64,000 bases of DNA from Streptomyces sp. NBC_00271 (GCF_036178845.1 NZ_CP108070.1:11284001-11348000); one strand, 5' to 3'. Positions 28,525 to 37,056 are shown, counted from the first letter of the stretch. The notes: generated from the letters alone by a model not told the origin. Numbers and translations are program-made.

Positions 28525-28580
28525 GCGGGGGCTGGGCGCTTGCGTTCCGCAGATGAGCGAATGACGTGTCCAGCCCCCGC
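28525..28580. terminator. Long-loop inverted repeat after pectate lyase
   Basis: GCGGGGGCTGG at 28525-28535 pairs with 28570-28580 (11 bp), with a 34-base loop, between the convergent pectate lyase and sigma-factor relic. A bidirectional terminator is likely but the loop is long. Confidence 0.4.
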
Positions 28581-28581
28581 T

Positions 28582-29140
28582 TCAGCACTGCATGGCGCAG
28601 ATACGGTCGCCGGTGAGGGTGAGGACGTAGCGGCCCGTCCCGAGGCTGATGCCGTTGGGGGAGTGCAGGTAGGCGCCGAACGCCGGCTGACCGTTGGCTC
28701 GTGTCGGGATGAGGTCGAACCTGCGATCTGCGCGGAAAATGCCGGCGCAGAAGCGGGCCACGACGTCTCGGCCCTGGTATTCGAAGGGCGTCGGTGGCAT
28801 CGACATGAAGACGTCGTCGGGGAGAAGGGCCACAAGTGCGTCCAGGTCGGCGGACTCCCATGCGCGGACGAATTTCGCCACCATCGCATCATCGGAGGGT
28901 GAGTCGGAGGCGGGCGGCGGTTCTCGGTCGTCGGTCGTGGGACGTCGGTGTCGCTGGCCGGCACGCGTTGAGGCACCGGTTGATGGCGATCTGGTACAGC
29001 CAGGTACGCAGCGAGGCGCGTCCCTCGAACCCTGCCGGCCGCCTGGCCAGGCGGCCGGCAGCGTGTATTGCAGGACGTCCTCGGCGTCCTGGAACGATCC
29101 GAGCATCCAGTAGCAGTGCACGTGCGGCTCCCGGCGGAGC
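28582..29140 (-). pseudogene. ECF sigma factor (SigG/SigJ-like with SnoaL tail), internally deleted
   Basis: The upstream end encodes sigma region 2: CYWMLGSFQDAEDVLQYTL and, in a shifted frame, GRASLRTWLYQIAINRCLNA. The downstream end encodes a SnoaL-like tail (KFVRAWESADLDALVALLPD, ending GRYVLTLTGDRICAMQ), as in ECF41/SigJ-type sigma factors. Region 4 and the linker are missing and there are frameshifts, so it is nonfunctional. The 5' end overlaps a relic on the other strand by a few bases. Confidence 0.7.
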
Positions 29141-29335
29141 TGGACGGCGACATCGTCATATACGTCGGCACCCGGCTCGTGCACACCCTGATGGAGCACG
29201 ACCGCGTCGGCGAACTGCGGCTCACAGTGTTCTCGGTCGTGCTCTGGGCCGGCGAGCGCCTCTTCGGCGAGGCCAGCGACAAGAAGCCCCTGCGTCTCGT
29301 CCACGCGGGAACTTTCACTGGGCTCAGGCGCGCTC
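29130..29335 (+). pseudogene. RibD C-terminal/dihydrofolate reductase family fragment
   Basis: The plus strand reads GDIVIYVGTRLVHTLMEHDR, then VGELRLTVFSVVLWAGERLF and GEASDKKPLRLVHAGTF. This is the C-terminal part of the RibD-like DHFR family. There is no start region, and the sequence fuses upstream to the antisense of the sigma relic. It is a truncated fragment. Confidence 0.65.
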
Positions 29336-29486
29336 GCCTGCCCGGGAGGGGGCGACCGCACGTCTCGGGCCTCCGATCGAAATCGGTCATGCCCCTTCAC
29401 CCATTCGGAGGAATGGGGCGCGCGGGCGGTGCCGTGACCGGCAACTGTTGTAGTCCGAATGGGGGAAGATCCCGAAGGGAGACGCC

Positions 29487-29696
29487 ATGTGTATCCGCCG
29501 AAGTCTCGGACTCGCGATCGCCACAGCAACCCTCGCCGGACTCAGCCTCACCGGCGTCGCTACTGCGCAGGTCAGCACACCCCACACCAGCGTCACCCCC
29601 GAACAGTGCTGGCAAGGGGGCGGAACGGTGAGCAGTAGACCGTACGCCGGCGAGTACTGCTCGGGCGGCACGTACAGCAACAGCCCCATAGCGTGA
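29487..29696 (+). CDS. Small secreted peptide with GGGTV core, copy B
   Basis: A 69-residue precursor. ATG 29487 has AAGGGAG seven bases upstream. The signal peptide RRSLGLAIATATLAGLSLTG is cleaved near TAQVS. The mature part reads QCWQGGGTVSSRPYAGEYC and SGGTYSNSPIA. It aligns with copy A: (E/Q)C-x-QGGGTV, a variable loop, C-x-GG-x-Y. The signal peptides are also alike (ATxxLAGLxLTG). Function is unknown. Candidate roles are secreted signal, inhibitor or cell-wall binding, all speculative. Confidence 0.7.
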   Translation: MCIRRSLGLAIATATLAGLSLTGVATAQVSTPHTSVTPEQCWQGGGTVSSRPYAGEYCSGGTYSNSPIA

Positions 29697-29769
29697 CACG
29701 GGCGATCCGGCGGGCGCCCGCAGCCGCGTGCTGAGGGACGCTCGCGTCCACAAGCGCCTCCGTGGGGGA

Positions 29770-29808
29770 CCGCCCTCCACGGGGCACGCTGGTGGGACCG
29801 GAGGGCGG
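29770..29808. terminator. Inverted repeat between the peptide gene and the OYE gene
   Basis: A nine-base perfect stem, CCGCCCTCC with GGAGGGCGG, has a 21-base loop. It lies between the two convergent genes; a weak bidirectional terminator. Confidence 0.35.
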
Positions 29809-29859
29809 CGAGTTCGTTGTCCCGAACTTCGTCGCCGGCCGCTCCGCCAACAGTCCGTT

Positions 29860-31092
29860 CTACGACGCCGACAGCCACGCGCGGTAGCGCCGCAGTGCCC
29901 GTCGCTGCAGACGCTGCTCGGCGAGAAGGGCGTACGCGGGGCGGGTGTGGGGCTTGGGACGGCTTCCGCGGGCGATGCGGCGCAACTGGTGACGGACCTG
30001 CGCCATGCTCGCGGCGGAAGCGAGGGACTCGTCGGACCAGGTCACCGGCCGCAGCTGCCGGTCAGCCTCGCGGCCGTGGCGCCAGCGGTCGGGCAGGTCC
30101 GGGGTGACGGCGAGGGCGGTGCCCATCCCGACGAGTGCCACGCCACTGGTGAGGACCCGTTCTGCGGTGTCGCGCCGGGTGATGCCGCCGGTGAGCATCA
30201 GTGGGAGAGGACTGGTCTTGACCAGGTCCTTCGCGAGGTCCAGGAAGTACGCCTCACGGGCCTGGGTGCGCGCATCGGCGGGACGGCCGGACATCGCGGG
30301 GCTCTCGTAACTGCCGCCGGACAGTTCCACCAGGTCGACGCCGAGCGATTCGAGCATCGCGATCACCTGCCGAGCATCGTCGGCGTCGAATCCGCCCCGC
30401 TGGAAGTCCGCGGAGTTGAGCTTCACCGCGACCACGAAGGACGGCGAGACGGCGGCGCGCACGGCCCGGACGACGTCCAACAGCATCCGAGCCCGGTTCT
30501 CCAGGGACCCGCCCCACTCGTCGGTGCGTCGGTTGACCAGCGGGGACAGGAACTGTGAGAGCAGGTAACCATGCGCGGCGTGGACCTCCACACCGTCAAA
30601 CCCCGCCTTCTCGGCGCGGTGGGCCGTGACCGCGTACCGCGTCACAGTGGCCTCGATCTGCTCGGGGGTCATGGCGACAGGGCGACCGAAACGGCTGCTG
30701 TGTTTTCCCAGGTCGACCCCCACCGCGGACGGGCCCCACACGACGCCGGGCATGTCTGCCTGGATCTGGCGGCCGGGGTGATTGATCTGCATCCACATCG
30801 CTCCGCCGCCGGACTTGCCGGCCTTGGCCCACTCGGTGAAAGGCTCCAGCGGCGCGGCATCGTCGAGTACGACGCCGGCGGGACCGGTCAGTGCCTCGGC
30901 GTGGACCATGACGTTGCCGGTGATCAGCAGTCCGGCGCCGCCGGTGGCCCATCGCCGGTACAGCGACAGCAGCTGCCCATCGGGCAACTGGCCGTCGCCG
31001 GCCATGTTCTCCTCCATGGCCGCCTTCGCGATCCGGTTGCCCAATACCTGCCCAGAGCGCAGGGTCAGCGGTGAGAAAAGCTCGCTGGCCAT
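29860..31092 (-). CDS. NADH:flavin oxidoreductase, Old Yellow Enzyme family
   Basis: A 410-residue FMN-dependent TIM barrel. The N-terminus ELFSPLTLRSGQVLGNRIAK, MWMQINHPGRQ, EVHAAHGYLLSQFLSPLVNRRT and the FMN-phosphate loop (MLTGGITRRDTAERVL, GVALVGMGTAL) are diagnostic. The His-Ala-Ala-His pattern in VEVHAAHGY matches the bacterial dienoyl-CoA reductase/OYE-like branch. ATG 31092 has AGGAG seven bases upstream. It reduces activated C=C bonds with NAD(P)H. It is divergent from a TetR regulator whose operator overlaps its promoter, so it is likely inducible. Confidence 0.88.
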   Translation of the reverse strand: MASELFSPLTLRSGQVLGNRIAKAAMEENMAGDGQLPDGQLLSLYRRWATGGAGLLITGNVMVHAEALTGPAGVVLDDAAPLEPFTEWAKAGKSGGGAMWMQINHPGRQIQADMPGVVWGPSAVGVDLGKHSSRFGRPVAMTPEQIEATVTRYAVTAHRAEKAGFDGVEVHAAHGYLLSQFLSPLVNRRTDEWGGSLENRARMLLDVVRAVRAAVSPSFVVAVKLNSADFQRGGFDADDARQVIAMLESLGVDLVELSGGSYESPAMSGRPADARTQAREAYFLDLAKDLVKTSPLPLMLTGGITRRDTAERVLTSGVALVGMGTALAVTPDLPDRWRHGREADRQLRPVTWSDESLASAASMAQVRHQLRRIARGSRPKPHTRPAYALLAEQRLQRRALRRYRAWLSAS

Positions 31093-31117
31093 CCGGATTC
31101 TCCTCTCCATCGAATAC

Positions 31118-31138
31118 AATGTGTGCACCGTTCACATT
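31118..31138. promoter_or_regulatory. TetR operator between the OYE gene and its regulator
   Basis: AATGTG (31118-31123) and CACATT (31133-31138) form an inverted repeat with a nine-base spacer. A further AATGTG-type half-site lies at 31147. On the minus strand it overlaps a TTGTAT -10-like sequence of the OYE gene. Confidence 0.5.
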
Positions 31139-31181
31139 AGGCGGGCAATGTGCGCGGTGTAAACATGAGGGAGGGTGTTCC

Positions 31182-31805
31182 ATGCCACAAGCGAATGACT
31201 CGTACCACCACGGCGATCTGCGCGCCGCCTGCCTGCGCGCCGCGCGGGAGCTACTGGAGGAGGACGGCAGCGCCGGACTGTCCCTGCGGGCGGTCGCCCG
31301 GCGGGCCGGTGTGTCGGCGACGGCCCCGTACCGCCACTACGCGGACCGCGACGCGCTCGTCTCCTCCGTTGCCGCAGAGGGCTACCGCGAACTCGCCGGG
31401 TACTTGACCGCGGCGCATCCCGCGCCCGCGACGCCTGACGATCTCACCGCGGTCGCCGTTGCCTACGTCCGATTCGCGCTCGATCACCCGGCGATGTTCC
31501 GGGTGATGTTCGCGGAGCCCTGCGATCCGGGCAACGAGGAGCGGGTGCAGGCGACCGCCGCCCTGTCGGAGTACGTCCGTGGCATCGTCCGGGGCGCCTT
31601 TCCCGACGCCGATCCGGACGCGCTGTCGACCACGGTGTGGGCCCTGGTCCATGGCTTGGCCTTCCTGCACCTGGACGGCAAGCTCGACGCGTCGACCCCC
31701 GAGGTGGTCGCCGACCAGGTCCGCACAGCCGTCCACGCGCTGTTCACCGCCTCCCCGGTGGCGTCGCAGGCGGCAACCGCACCGCCCGAGCGGGCCAGGC
31801 CGTAG
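31182..31805 (+). CDS. TetR/AcrR family regulator (WHG-type C-terminal domain)
   Basis: A 207-residue regulator. The HTH lies at residues ~8-55 (YHHGDLRAACLRAARELLEE, LRAVARRAGVSATAPYRHYA). YHHGDLR is typical of the TetR subgroup with a WHG ligand-binding domain, which continues here with AVAYVRFALDHPAMFRVMFA. ATG 31182 follows GAGGGAGGG at a long spacing. It is divergent from the OYE gene and probably represses it until an electrophilic substrate binds. Confidence 0.87.
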   Translation: MPQANDSYHHGDLRAACLRAARELLEEDGSAGLSLRAVARRAGVSATAPYRHYADRDALVSSVAAEGYRELAGYLTAAHPAPATPDDLTAVAVAYVRFALDHPAMFRVMFAEPCDPGNEERVQATAALSEYVRGIVRGAFPDADPDALSTTVWALVHGLAFLHLDGKLDASTPEVVADQVRTAVHALFTASPVASQAATAPPERARP

Positions 31806-31956
31806 CGGTTCCCGGGTGGTACAGGGAACGGCCTGACGGGCGGGCCGGGCAGGCAGGGCGGTCGGCATCGGCGATGGGTGAGCGCATGGCGACGGTCGTC
31901 GGTGAAGTGGACAGCGGGGTGCCGCAGAGCGCGGCGAGAATGCCGCCCGACCCGAG

Positions 31957-32388
31957 GTGACGACGACCGCGTCCCGGCTCCTCGGGCGGTGGTGCGCAAC
32001 GATCCAGCAGAGCGACGTGGTCGTACGCGTTCCAGCGCGGATCCTGGCCCAGCGGCTGCTGGAATCCGATCGCCTCCGCGACGAGTTGCGCCGTTTCGCG
32101 TTGGCGCGCGAGGGTGCCCGACACGAGTCCCACTTGGGCTATGCGCTGTTGAACTGTCCGCGGATATCGTCCGACGCCATGTCGATCACGGGATGGCGAG
32201 TGCACGCGACTCGCCGGGAGCAGGCGTGGCCGCGCGAGGCGATGGCGCTCATGCGGGAGTTCAGTGCCCTGTTCGCCGGCCTTGACCAGCGGTTGGACGA
32301 GTGGGGCCTGCCGGAGAGCCGGCCGTTTCCGGCCGGCCCGAAGGGCGAGTACGACGGTGGGCCTCGCGGTCAACGTCATCGACTGCTG
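31957..32388 (+). CDS. Hypothetical protein, possibly frameshifted at its 3' end
   Basis: The GTG-initiated frame has consistently G/C-rich third positions and encodes RLLESDRLRDELRRFALARE and AMALMREFSALFAGLDQRLD. No family recognised. After GPKGEYD the frame becomes arginine-rich and runs into the convergent transpeptidase gene. Dropping one base near 32356 instead gives VGLAVNVIDC-stop at 32388, a more natural ending, so a one-base insertion is likely. Confidence 0.4.
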
Positions 32389-32410
32389 ACTGGCGCCGCC
32401 CCGCAGCGCG

Positions 32411-33397
32411 TCACAGCGTCGCAGTCGTCCCTTCCCCGGACGCGCTGCCCGCGAGCCACTGGTCCCATCCCAGGTTGAAGTCGGCGTAGCCGTTGTCGGC
32501 CGGGGCCTTGGCACGGGGCGAGCCGGTGATGGTGACGGGGTCGCCCTGTTTGACCTGGCCGTAGAACCACTTGGCGTCCGACATGGACAGATGGACGCAG
32601 CCGTGCGAGCCGCGGGCGCTGCCGCTGCCCGGGTTGGGGTCGCCGGTCGAGTAGTGCACGTACGTGCCGGACTGGGTCAGGTGCACGTCCCAGGGCAGCG
32701 TCAGGTCGTAGTAGTTGGGGCTGCCCTTTTCGCAGCTGATGCCGACGCTGCAGGAGGTCATGTGGACCTTCTCCTGCTTGTCGATGACGGCCATCGTGCC
32801 GTTCCACGTCGGATACTGAGCGCTGCCCGCATTGATCGACAGGGTGCGCACCGCCTTGCCGTTCCGGGACACCTTCATGGTGTGGCCGGTCACCGAGACG
32901 TCCGCGCGCACGTCGTCGCCGATGTTGAAGGTGTGCGTGTAGTTGTGCACGCCGTAGCGCCCGTTGCCGTTGCTGACGCCGTTTATGTCGGCGTCGATCT
33001 TTACCTTCGTACCGGAGGGCCAGTACGTCTTGGGTCGCCAGTCGGCGCGCTTGTCGCCCATCCAGTGCCAGGCACCGGCCACCGGTTGGGAGGCGCTCAC
33101 CTTCATGTGCTTCTCGACCGTGGCCCGTGCTTTTGCCGCCACCGGGTTCGTGAAGATCACTGAGATCGGCATGGCCACGCCGACCGTGGTGCCCGTCTGC
33201 GGGGTGATCGTCTCCAGCAGCATCGGCGGGCCCGCGGGCTTCGTCGGTGACGGGGAGGCGCTCGCACTAGGCTTTCCCGGCGCCTTGGCGTCGTCCCCGC
33301 TCGCCTTGTCACTGCCGCCCCCGCCGCAGGCACTCGCGCCCACCAGCATCACACTCGTGACGAATGCGATCCCTATGCCGCCCTTGCGCCGTCCCAC
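32411..33397 (-). CDS. L,D-transpeptidase, exported lipoprotein-like
   Basis: A 328-residue cell-wall enzyme that makes 3-3 meso-DAP cross-links. The GTG 33397 start gives MGRRKGGIGIAFVTSVMLVG and a lipobox-like ASAC-GGGG, then a Ser/Pro/Ala linker. Two bacterial Ig-like domains follow (residues ~60-200), then the YkuD domain (~205-320). The active-site motif SHGCVHLS holds the catalytic cysteine, with histidine upstream in YVHYSTGDPN. It ends with an aromatic tail (FNLGWDQWLAGSASG). The architecture matches actinobacterial Ldts. It acts outside the membrane. Confidence 0.88.
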   Translation of the reverse strand: MGRRKGGIGIAFVTSVMLVGASACGGGGSDKASGDDAKAPGKPSASASPSPTKPAGPPMLLETITPQTGTTVGVAMPISVIFTNPVAAKARATVEKHMKVSASQPVAGAWHWMGDKRADWRPKTYWPSGTKVKIDADINGVSNGNGRYGVHNYTHTFNIGDDVRADVSVTGHTMKVSRNGKAVRTLSINAGSAQYPTWNGTMAVIDKQEKVHMTSCSVGISCEKGSPNYYDLTLPWDVHLTQSGTYVHYSTGDPNPGSGSARGSHGCVHLSMSDAKWFYGQVKQGDPVTITGSPRAKAPADNGYADFNLGWDQWLAGSASGEGTTATL

Positions 33398-33958
33398 GAT
33401 CTGCCCCGCTCTCTCGCACTTCGGCCCTGACGGGCCCGACTCCCTGTCAGACAACGATGACGTGGGCCGCAGTTGCGTGCGCCGCGTAAAGCGTGTCTCA
33501 AGATTCGGTGCGCACCGCCGGATCGGGGGCGACGAGGGGCGCGACATCCTGCCTGCTGCCTGCCGACTTCGCTCGATCACGGCCGTGGTGTCCGCGCAGC
33601 AATTCGTGCGTACTCCAGTTGCGACGTGGACGGTGAAGTCGGCCCCGCGCTGCGGGCCGCCGCGGCCGACCCGGCTCTGCAGCCGCTCGAAGGCCACGCC
33701 GCGGAGCCGACGTTGAGGACGGCGACGAGCTCACGCTGAGGACGGCGTCTCGCAGACCGACGGCAGCGGCCGCGACATCGGAGAACTGGCCGGACGGATC
33801 GGTGCCATGCCGACTCCGCACCCGTCGGGTCGCGGTGTGGAGATTGCATCTCCAGCCCTCCCACGGTATCGGTCTGCACCGGATAGACGCAGGCTACGGG
33901 TGACCTACGCAGACTGCCGGGAGACCGTCGAAGGGCAAACCGCATCAGGAGCTGACGG

Positions 33959-34759
33959 ATGGAAACGCCGGACCCAGTTGACCGTTTCACCCCGATTGAC
34001 CCTTCCGTCGTGCTTCCGGAGGCTGAAGAAACGGAGGAAGCCGTGGTGCTGACAGGCGGGCGCATCACCGCCGGCATCGTCCGCGTCGGTGAGACGGTGC
34101 GCCGACGCGCTACTCCAGTCTCACGCTTCGTCGCTGACCTCCTCGTTCTGCTGGAGCGCCGGGGCTTCGACAGAGCACCCCGCTACCTGAGACGGGAGGG
34201 CACCACGGATGTACTCAGTTACCTGTCCGGTGAGGTCCCGGCACGATTCCGTACCTGGTCGGACCAGCAGGTCTCTGCCGCCGGATCGCTTCTGCGCGCA
34301 CTGCACGACGCGACCCGCAACAGCGCTTTGGCAGGGAGCTTTCCCGTCGTCTGCCACCACGACTGCGGGCCGAACAACGTGGTCTTCCGCGATGGACTGC
34401 CGTACGCCTTCATCGACTTCGACGCCGCGGCACCTGGACTGCCCCTGGAAGACGTCGGCTACATGGCGTGGACGTGGCGCATCGCTTCCAAGGACACCGC
34501 CCCCGCTGTGCCGGATCAGGCCGACCAGGTCCGGACGCTGGTCGATGCGTACGGACTCGATGCCCACGAGCGAGGTGAGCTCGTCGACGCCATCTTGCAA
34601 CGGCAGAGCCGTAACGCCCGTTTCTGGGCCGAGTGGGTTCCTGGGCCCTGCGAGGTTCAGCCCGACGAGGACGTCATCGTGGCACGCATCGAGTGGAGCC
34701 GCCGCGAGCACGCATTCGTCGATGGTCACCGTGCAGCGTTCGAGCGGGCCCTGATCTGA
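33959..34759 (+). CDS. Aminoglycoside phosphotransferase (APH) family kinase
   Basis: A 266-residue protein kinase-like fold. The Brenner catalytic loop VVCHHDCGPNNVVFRDG lies around residues 131-147 and the metal-binding FIDFDAAAPG around 155-164. The N-lobe is short, as in the small APH-fold kinases of actinomycetes. ATG 33959 has AGGAG eight bases upstream. Substrate unknown; resistance is not implied. The 33398-33958 gap upstream contains no gene I can support. Confidence 0.82.
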   Translation: METPDPVDRFTPIDPSVVLPEAEETEEAVVLTGGRITAGIVRVGETVRRRATPVSRFVADLLVLLERRGFDRAPRYLRREGTTDVLSYLSGEVPARFRTWSDQQVSAAGSLLRALHDATRNSALAGSFPVVCHHDCGPNNVVFRDGLPYAFIDFDAAAPGLPLEDVGYMAWTWRIASKDTAPAVPDQADQVRTLVDAYGLDAHERGELVDAILQRQSRNARFWAEWVPGPCEVQPDEDVIVARIEWSRREHAFVDGHRAAFERALI

Positions 34760-34836
34760 CCGGCGCCAGTCACCCCGCACGACGGCATCGATGAACGGCT
34801 TCCTCACCGGCTTGGCCGGGAACCGGGTGGGTCGTG

Positions 34837-35886
34837 TCAGCCGGAGGCATATCGGTCGGTGGCCGGGGCGAGGGGGTCGGGACCTGGTTCTCCCAGGATG
34901 TTCTCAAAGTAGCCGGGGCCGGTGCTGGGGAGGGCCTTGAGTGCGGTGGTGTAGCGCAGGGTCTCGGTCTCCCAGGCGTGGTAGCCGCTGATCCATGCGG
35001 TCATGACGTCGGCGTAGGTCTCTACGGCGGTCCGTTGCGGGGCAGGGAGTGCCAGGTGGGTGCACATGGCCGGGATCTCGCGGGCGAGTTGCTGGAACCG
35101 GTTGCAGCACCGGTGGACTTCTTGCTGGGCCGCGGTGACGGCCTCGTCGCGGGTGCGGTGCTGGGTGCGCTCGATGACGAGGACGAGATTGTCCATGTCT
35201 CCGCGCGCTTCCTCCTTTTCGAGGGAGTACACGTCGTTGCACATCAGCGTGATGTCGATGGCGATCTCCCGCATGATCCTCAGCTGCGGGCTGTGGAAGA
35301 CCGCCGCCGGCAGGCTGAGACCGGCCGCGCGTTCGGCCAGCGACAACGGCAGCGCCGTCCCGGCGACGCCCCTGCGGACATGGAGGTAGTGCTCCATGTC
35401 CACCGGCACCCCCCGGCACCGGTTGACCGCTTCGTGGGCGTGGGCGGCGAAGTAGTACTCCCACTCGTGGGCGACCCGCGCCACCCACCCGGGAGCGGCA
35501 CCGTCGGTGCAGCGGCGCCAGAGGTCGGCGAACGCGGTCGAGCACGCGTCGCCGACGTGGCCGGTGCCGTGGACTACGTCGATCAGGCACTGGCACACCC
35601 GGGCGACTCGGGCGGGCGCAAGGCCCAGAGGGCCGTCGAGCTGATCGTCGAAGACGAAGAAGAACGCCATGGCATCGGTACACAGATCCAGACCCCATCC
35701 GGTGGCATCGGGAAAGCCATAGGCGGCGAGTCGGGGCATGTCCCACGAGGTGTACCAGTCCACGGACCGCTCACCACCCACCAGCCCCCGCCGGCGGACC
35801 CAGTCAAGGTTGCGGCGGCGCGCGCCCTCCATGTCCGCGCTGACCCGAAGCGGGAAGGGTAGATCGAACTCGATGTCCTGTGGCAT
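34837..35886 (-). CDS. Class I terpene synthase (sesquiterpene cyclase, pentalenene-synthase-like)
   Basis: A 349-residue all-helical terpene synthase. The start [20 protein letters not shown] is chosen because GGAGGG precedes ATG 35886. The Mg-binding motif DDQLD is at residues 80-84 after AMAFFFVF. The NSE triad NDVYSLEKE is at 217-225, and a C-terminal RY pair is in TLRYTTALK. It cyclises probably farnesyl diphosphate to a sesquiterpene. The N-terminus and spacing resemble pentalenene synthase, but the product cannot be read from sequence. No P450 or prenyltransferase lies beside it, so it is a stand-alone synthase. Confidence 0.85.
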   Translation of the reverse strand: MPQDIEFDLPFPLRVSADMEGARRRNLDWVRRRGLVGGERSVDWYTSWDMPRLAAYGFPDATGWGLDLCTDAMAFFFVFDDQLDGPLGLAPARVARVCQCLIDVVHGTGHVGDACSTAFADLWRRCTDGAAPGWVARVAHEWEYYFAAHAHEAVNRCRGVPVDMEHYLHVRRGVAGTALPLSLAERAAGLSLPAAVFHSPQLRIMREIAIDITLMCNDVYSLEKEEARGDMDNLVLVIERTQHRTRDEAVTAAQQEVHRCCNRFQQLAREIPAMCTHLALPAPQRTAVETYADVMTAWISGYHAWETETLRYTTALKALPSTGPGYFENILGEPGPDPLAPATDRYASG

Positions 35887-36149
35887 GACATCCCTCCACA
35901 TGGCGGCCCGTCCTCTTCCGAACCGGTCATGGCCAGTCTGTCGGCAGAGCGGGCCGTCGCCGCTGGTTCCCCATGAAATACCCGGGAGGAGGAACCGCCG
36001 CTGCCGGTAGATCGGGCGGGCACTGGCCCGCAACACGCAGGTGGCCGCGGCGAAGCCGGCGTGGCACCTCGTACCGGCAGGCGTTGGAAGCGGAATCGGT
36101 CAACCAGGTCGTCCACCTGATGGCCGCCCTTCAGCGCCGATGCAGCCCC

Positions 36150-36240
36150 TGTTCGAGCAACGGAGCTGGACGAGGCGGTCGCGGGGGTGTCACTGGAGTT
36201 GACGGCCGATCAGCGCGAACGCCTGGACTCCGCGAGGTGA
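36150..36240 (+). pseudogene. Aldo/keto reductase C-terminal scrap
   Basis: One plus-strand frame reads ATELDEAVAGVSLELTADQR and ERLDSA, resembling the last helices of an aldo/keto reductase. It is under 100 bp and has no upstream counterpart. Low confidence. Confidence 0.25.
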
Positions 36241-36269
36241 TCTGCGAGACGAGTCGATGCGAGGAACTG

Positions 36270-36335
36270 TTGTGACGGCTTGTTGGGAGGAGTTGTTGTG
36301 ACGGCTTGTTGGGAGGAGTTGTTGTGACGGCTCCG
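36270..36335. repeat. 26-bp tandem repeat carrying a ribosome-binding site and start codon
   Basis: TTGTGACGG recurs at 36270, 36296 and 36322. The 26-bp unit runs TTGTGACGGCTTGTTGGGAG then GAGTTG. Each copy contains GGGAGGAG five to six bases before a GTG, so start signals are triplicated. Confidence 0.85.
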
Positions 36336-36443
36336 GTGACTGGTGGGCGTGCTGCCGAGAGTGCCTTGTGTGAGTCCCGGTTTGCGTGGATGTTTCTGCG
36401 TACGGGGACGTTCTCGACGAGCAGTGCAAGGCGTGTGCGTTGA
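36324..36443 (+). CDS. Putative small protein preceded by two nested nonapeptide ORFs
   Basis: GTG 36324 has a GGAGGAG at optimal spacing and encodes VTAPVTGGRAAESALCESRF and then AWMFLRTGTFSTSSARRVR (39 residues). Two short frames precede it, 36272-36301 and 36298-36327, both VTACWEELL-stop. Each overlaps the next start by GTGA. Whether they are translated is unknown; third-position bias is weak. No family recognised. Confidence 0.35.
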   Translation: MTAPVTGGRAAESALCESRFAWMFLRTGTFSTSSARRVR

Positions 36444-36689
36444 GCGGTCCGGGTCGATGGAGCGGCGGGAGCAGGTCGCGTGCGTCTCCGAAGCCATCGG
36501 CCGCAAGGTCGTTCTGGAGGAGACCATGGGCGGGCTCTGCCGGTAGGCACCGAGGGTCGGGTGGCTTCCGGTGTTGTCAGGAGAGCGAGGGTGGTGACGG
36601 GCTGCTGCCAGGGGGCAGTTGCGGGTCGCGGTCGGCTCCACGGGTCCTGTTCCGCGATCTGGCGGCAAACGTCCGTACGGGACTCCCGA

Positions 36690-37041
36690 CCTCGTGGGCC
36701 CCGCCGAGCCGCCCGTCCGGCTGCACGGCGACCTCTGGCACGGCGACCTCTGGCACGGCAACGTCTTGAGGGCGCCGACGCCACGTCCGTCCGATCGACC
36801 CGTCCGCGCACGGCGGCCACCGCGAGACCGACCTGGCGATGCTCGCCCTCTTCGGCTGCGCCTACCTGGACCGCGTCCTCGACGGCTACCAGCGGGCGAC
36901 ACGCTTCGCCGACGGCTGGGCGGACCGCGTCGGACTGCACCAGTTCTTCCGGCTGCTGGTGCACGCCGTGCTCTTCGACCGTGGGACCGTGGCTACGCGG
37001 AACAAGCCCTGAAAACGGCAGGGGCGGCGTTCGCGCGGTGA
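36690..37041 (+). pseudogene. Fructosamine kinase family C-terminal relic
   Basis: EPPVRLHGDLWHGDLWHGNV retains the kinase catalytic loop, but the 15-bp GGCGACCTCTGGCAC is tandemly duplicated within it. In another frame follow IDPSAHGGHRETDLAMLALF, GCAYLDRVLDGYQ and VGLHQFFRLLVHAVLF, and in a third frame GYAEQALKTAGAAFAR ends at 37041. At least two frameshifts separate the parts, and the N-lobe is missing. Confidence 0.7.
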
Positions 37042-37056
37042 GCGCGAATGCCGCCC
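37022..37056 (-). terminator. Hairpin terminator, distal copy
   Basis: A stem of about 15 bp with one mismatch (GGGCGGC...GCCGCCC outer, CGCGC...GCGCG inner). It lies downstream of the duplicated C-terminal tail at 37110-37205, as the 37225 hairpin lies downstream of the intact gene. It overlaps the end of the fructosamine kinase relic on the other strand. Confidence 0.45.

Noticed and set aside
29068..29631. 187-codon plus-strand protein spanning the RibD/DHFR fragment and the small secreted peptide
   Set aside because: Only 29130-29335 is homologous to a family; the rest is out of frame with the secreted peptide and antisense to the sigma relic.
33473..33821. Short frames in the gap between the transpeptidase and APH genes
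   Set aside because: Both strands give low-complexity Arg/Ala/Ser-rich readings with no start signal or conserved motif.
33959..34759. Aminoglycoside resistance gene
   Set aside because: Only the generic APH kinase fold is supported; nothing shows that an aminoglycoside is the substrate.
36270..36335. CRISPR or attachment-site repeat
   Set aside because: The 26-bp units are contiguous, without spacers, and no integrase is adjacent.
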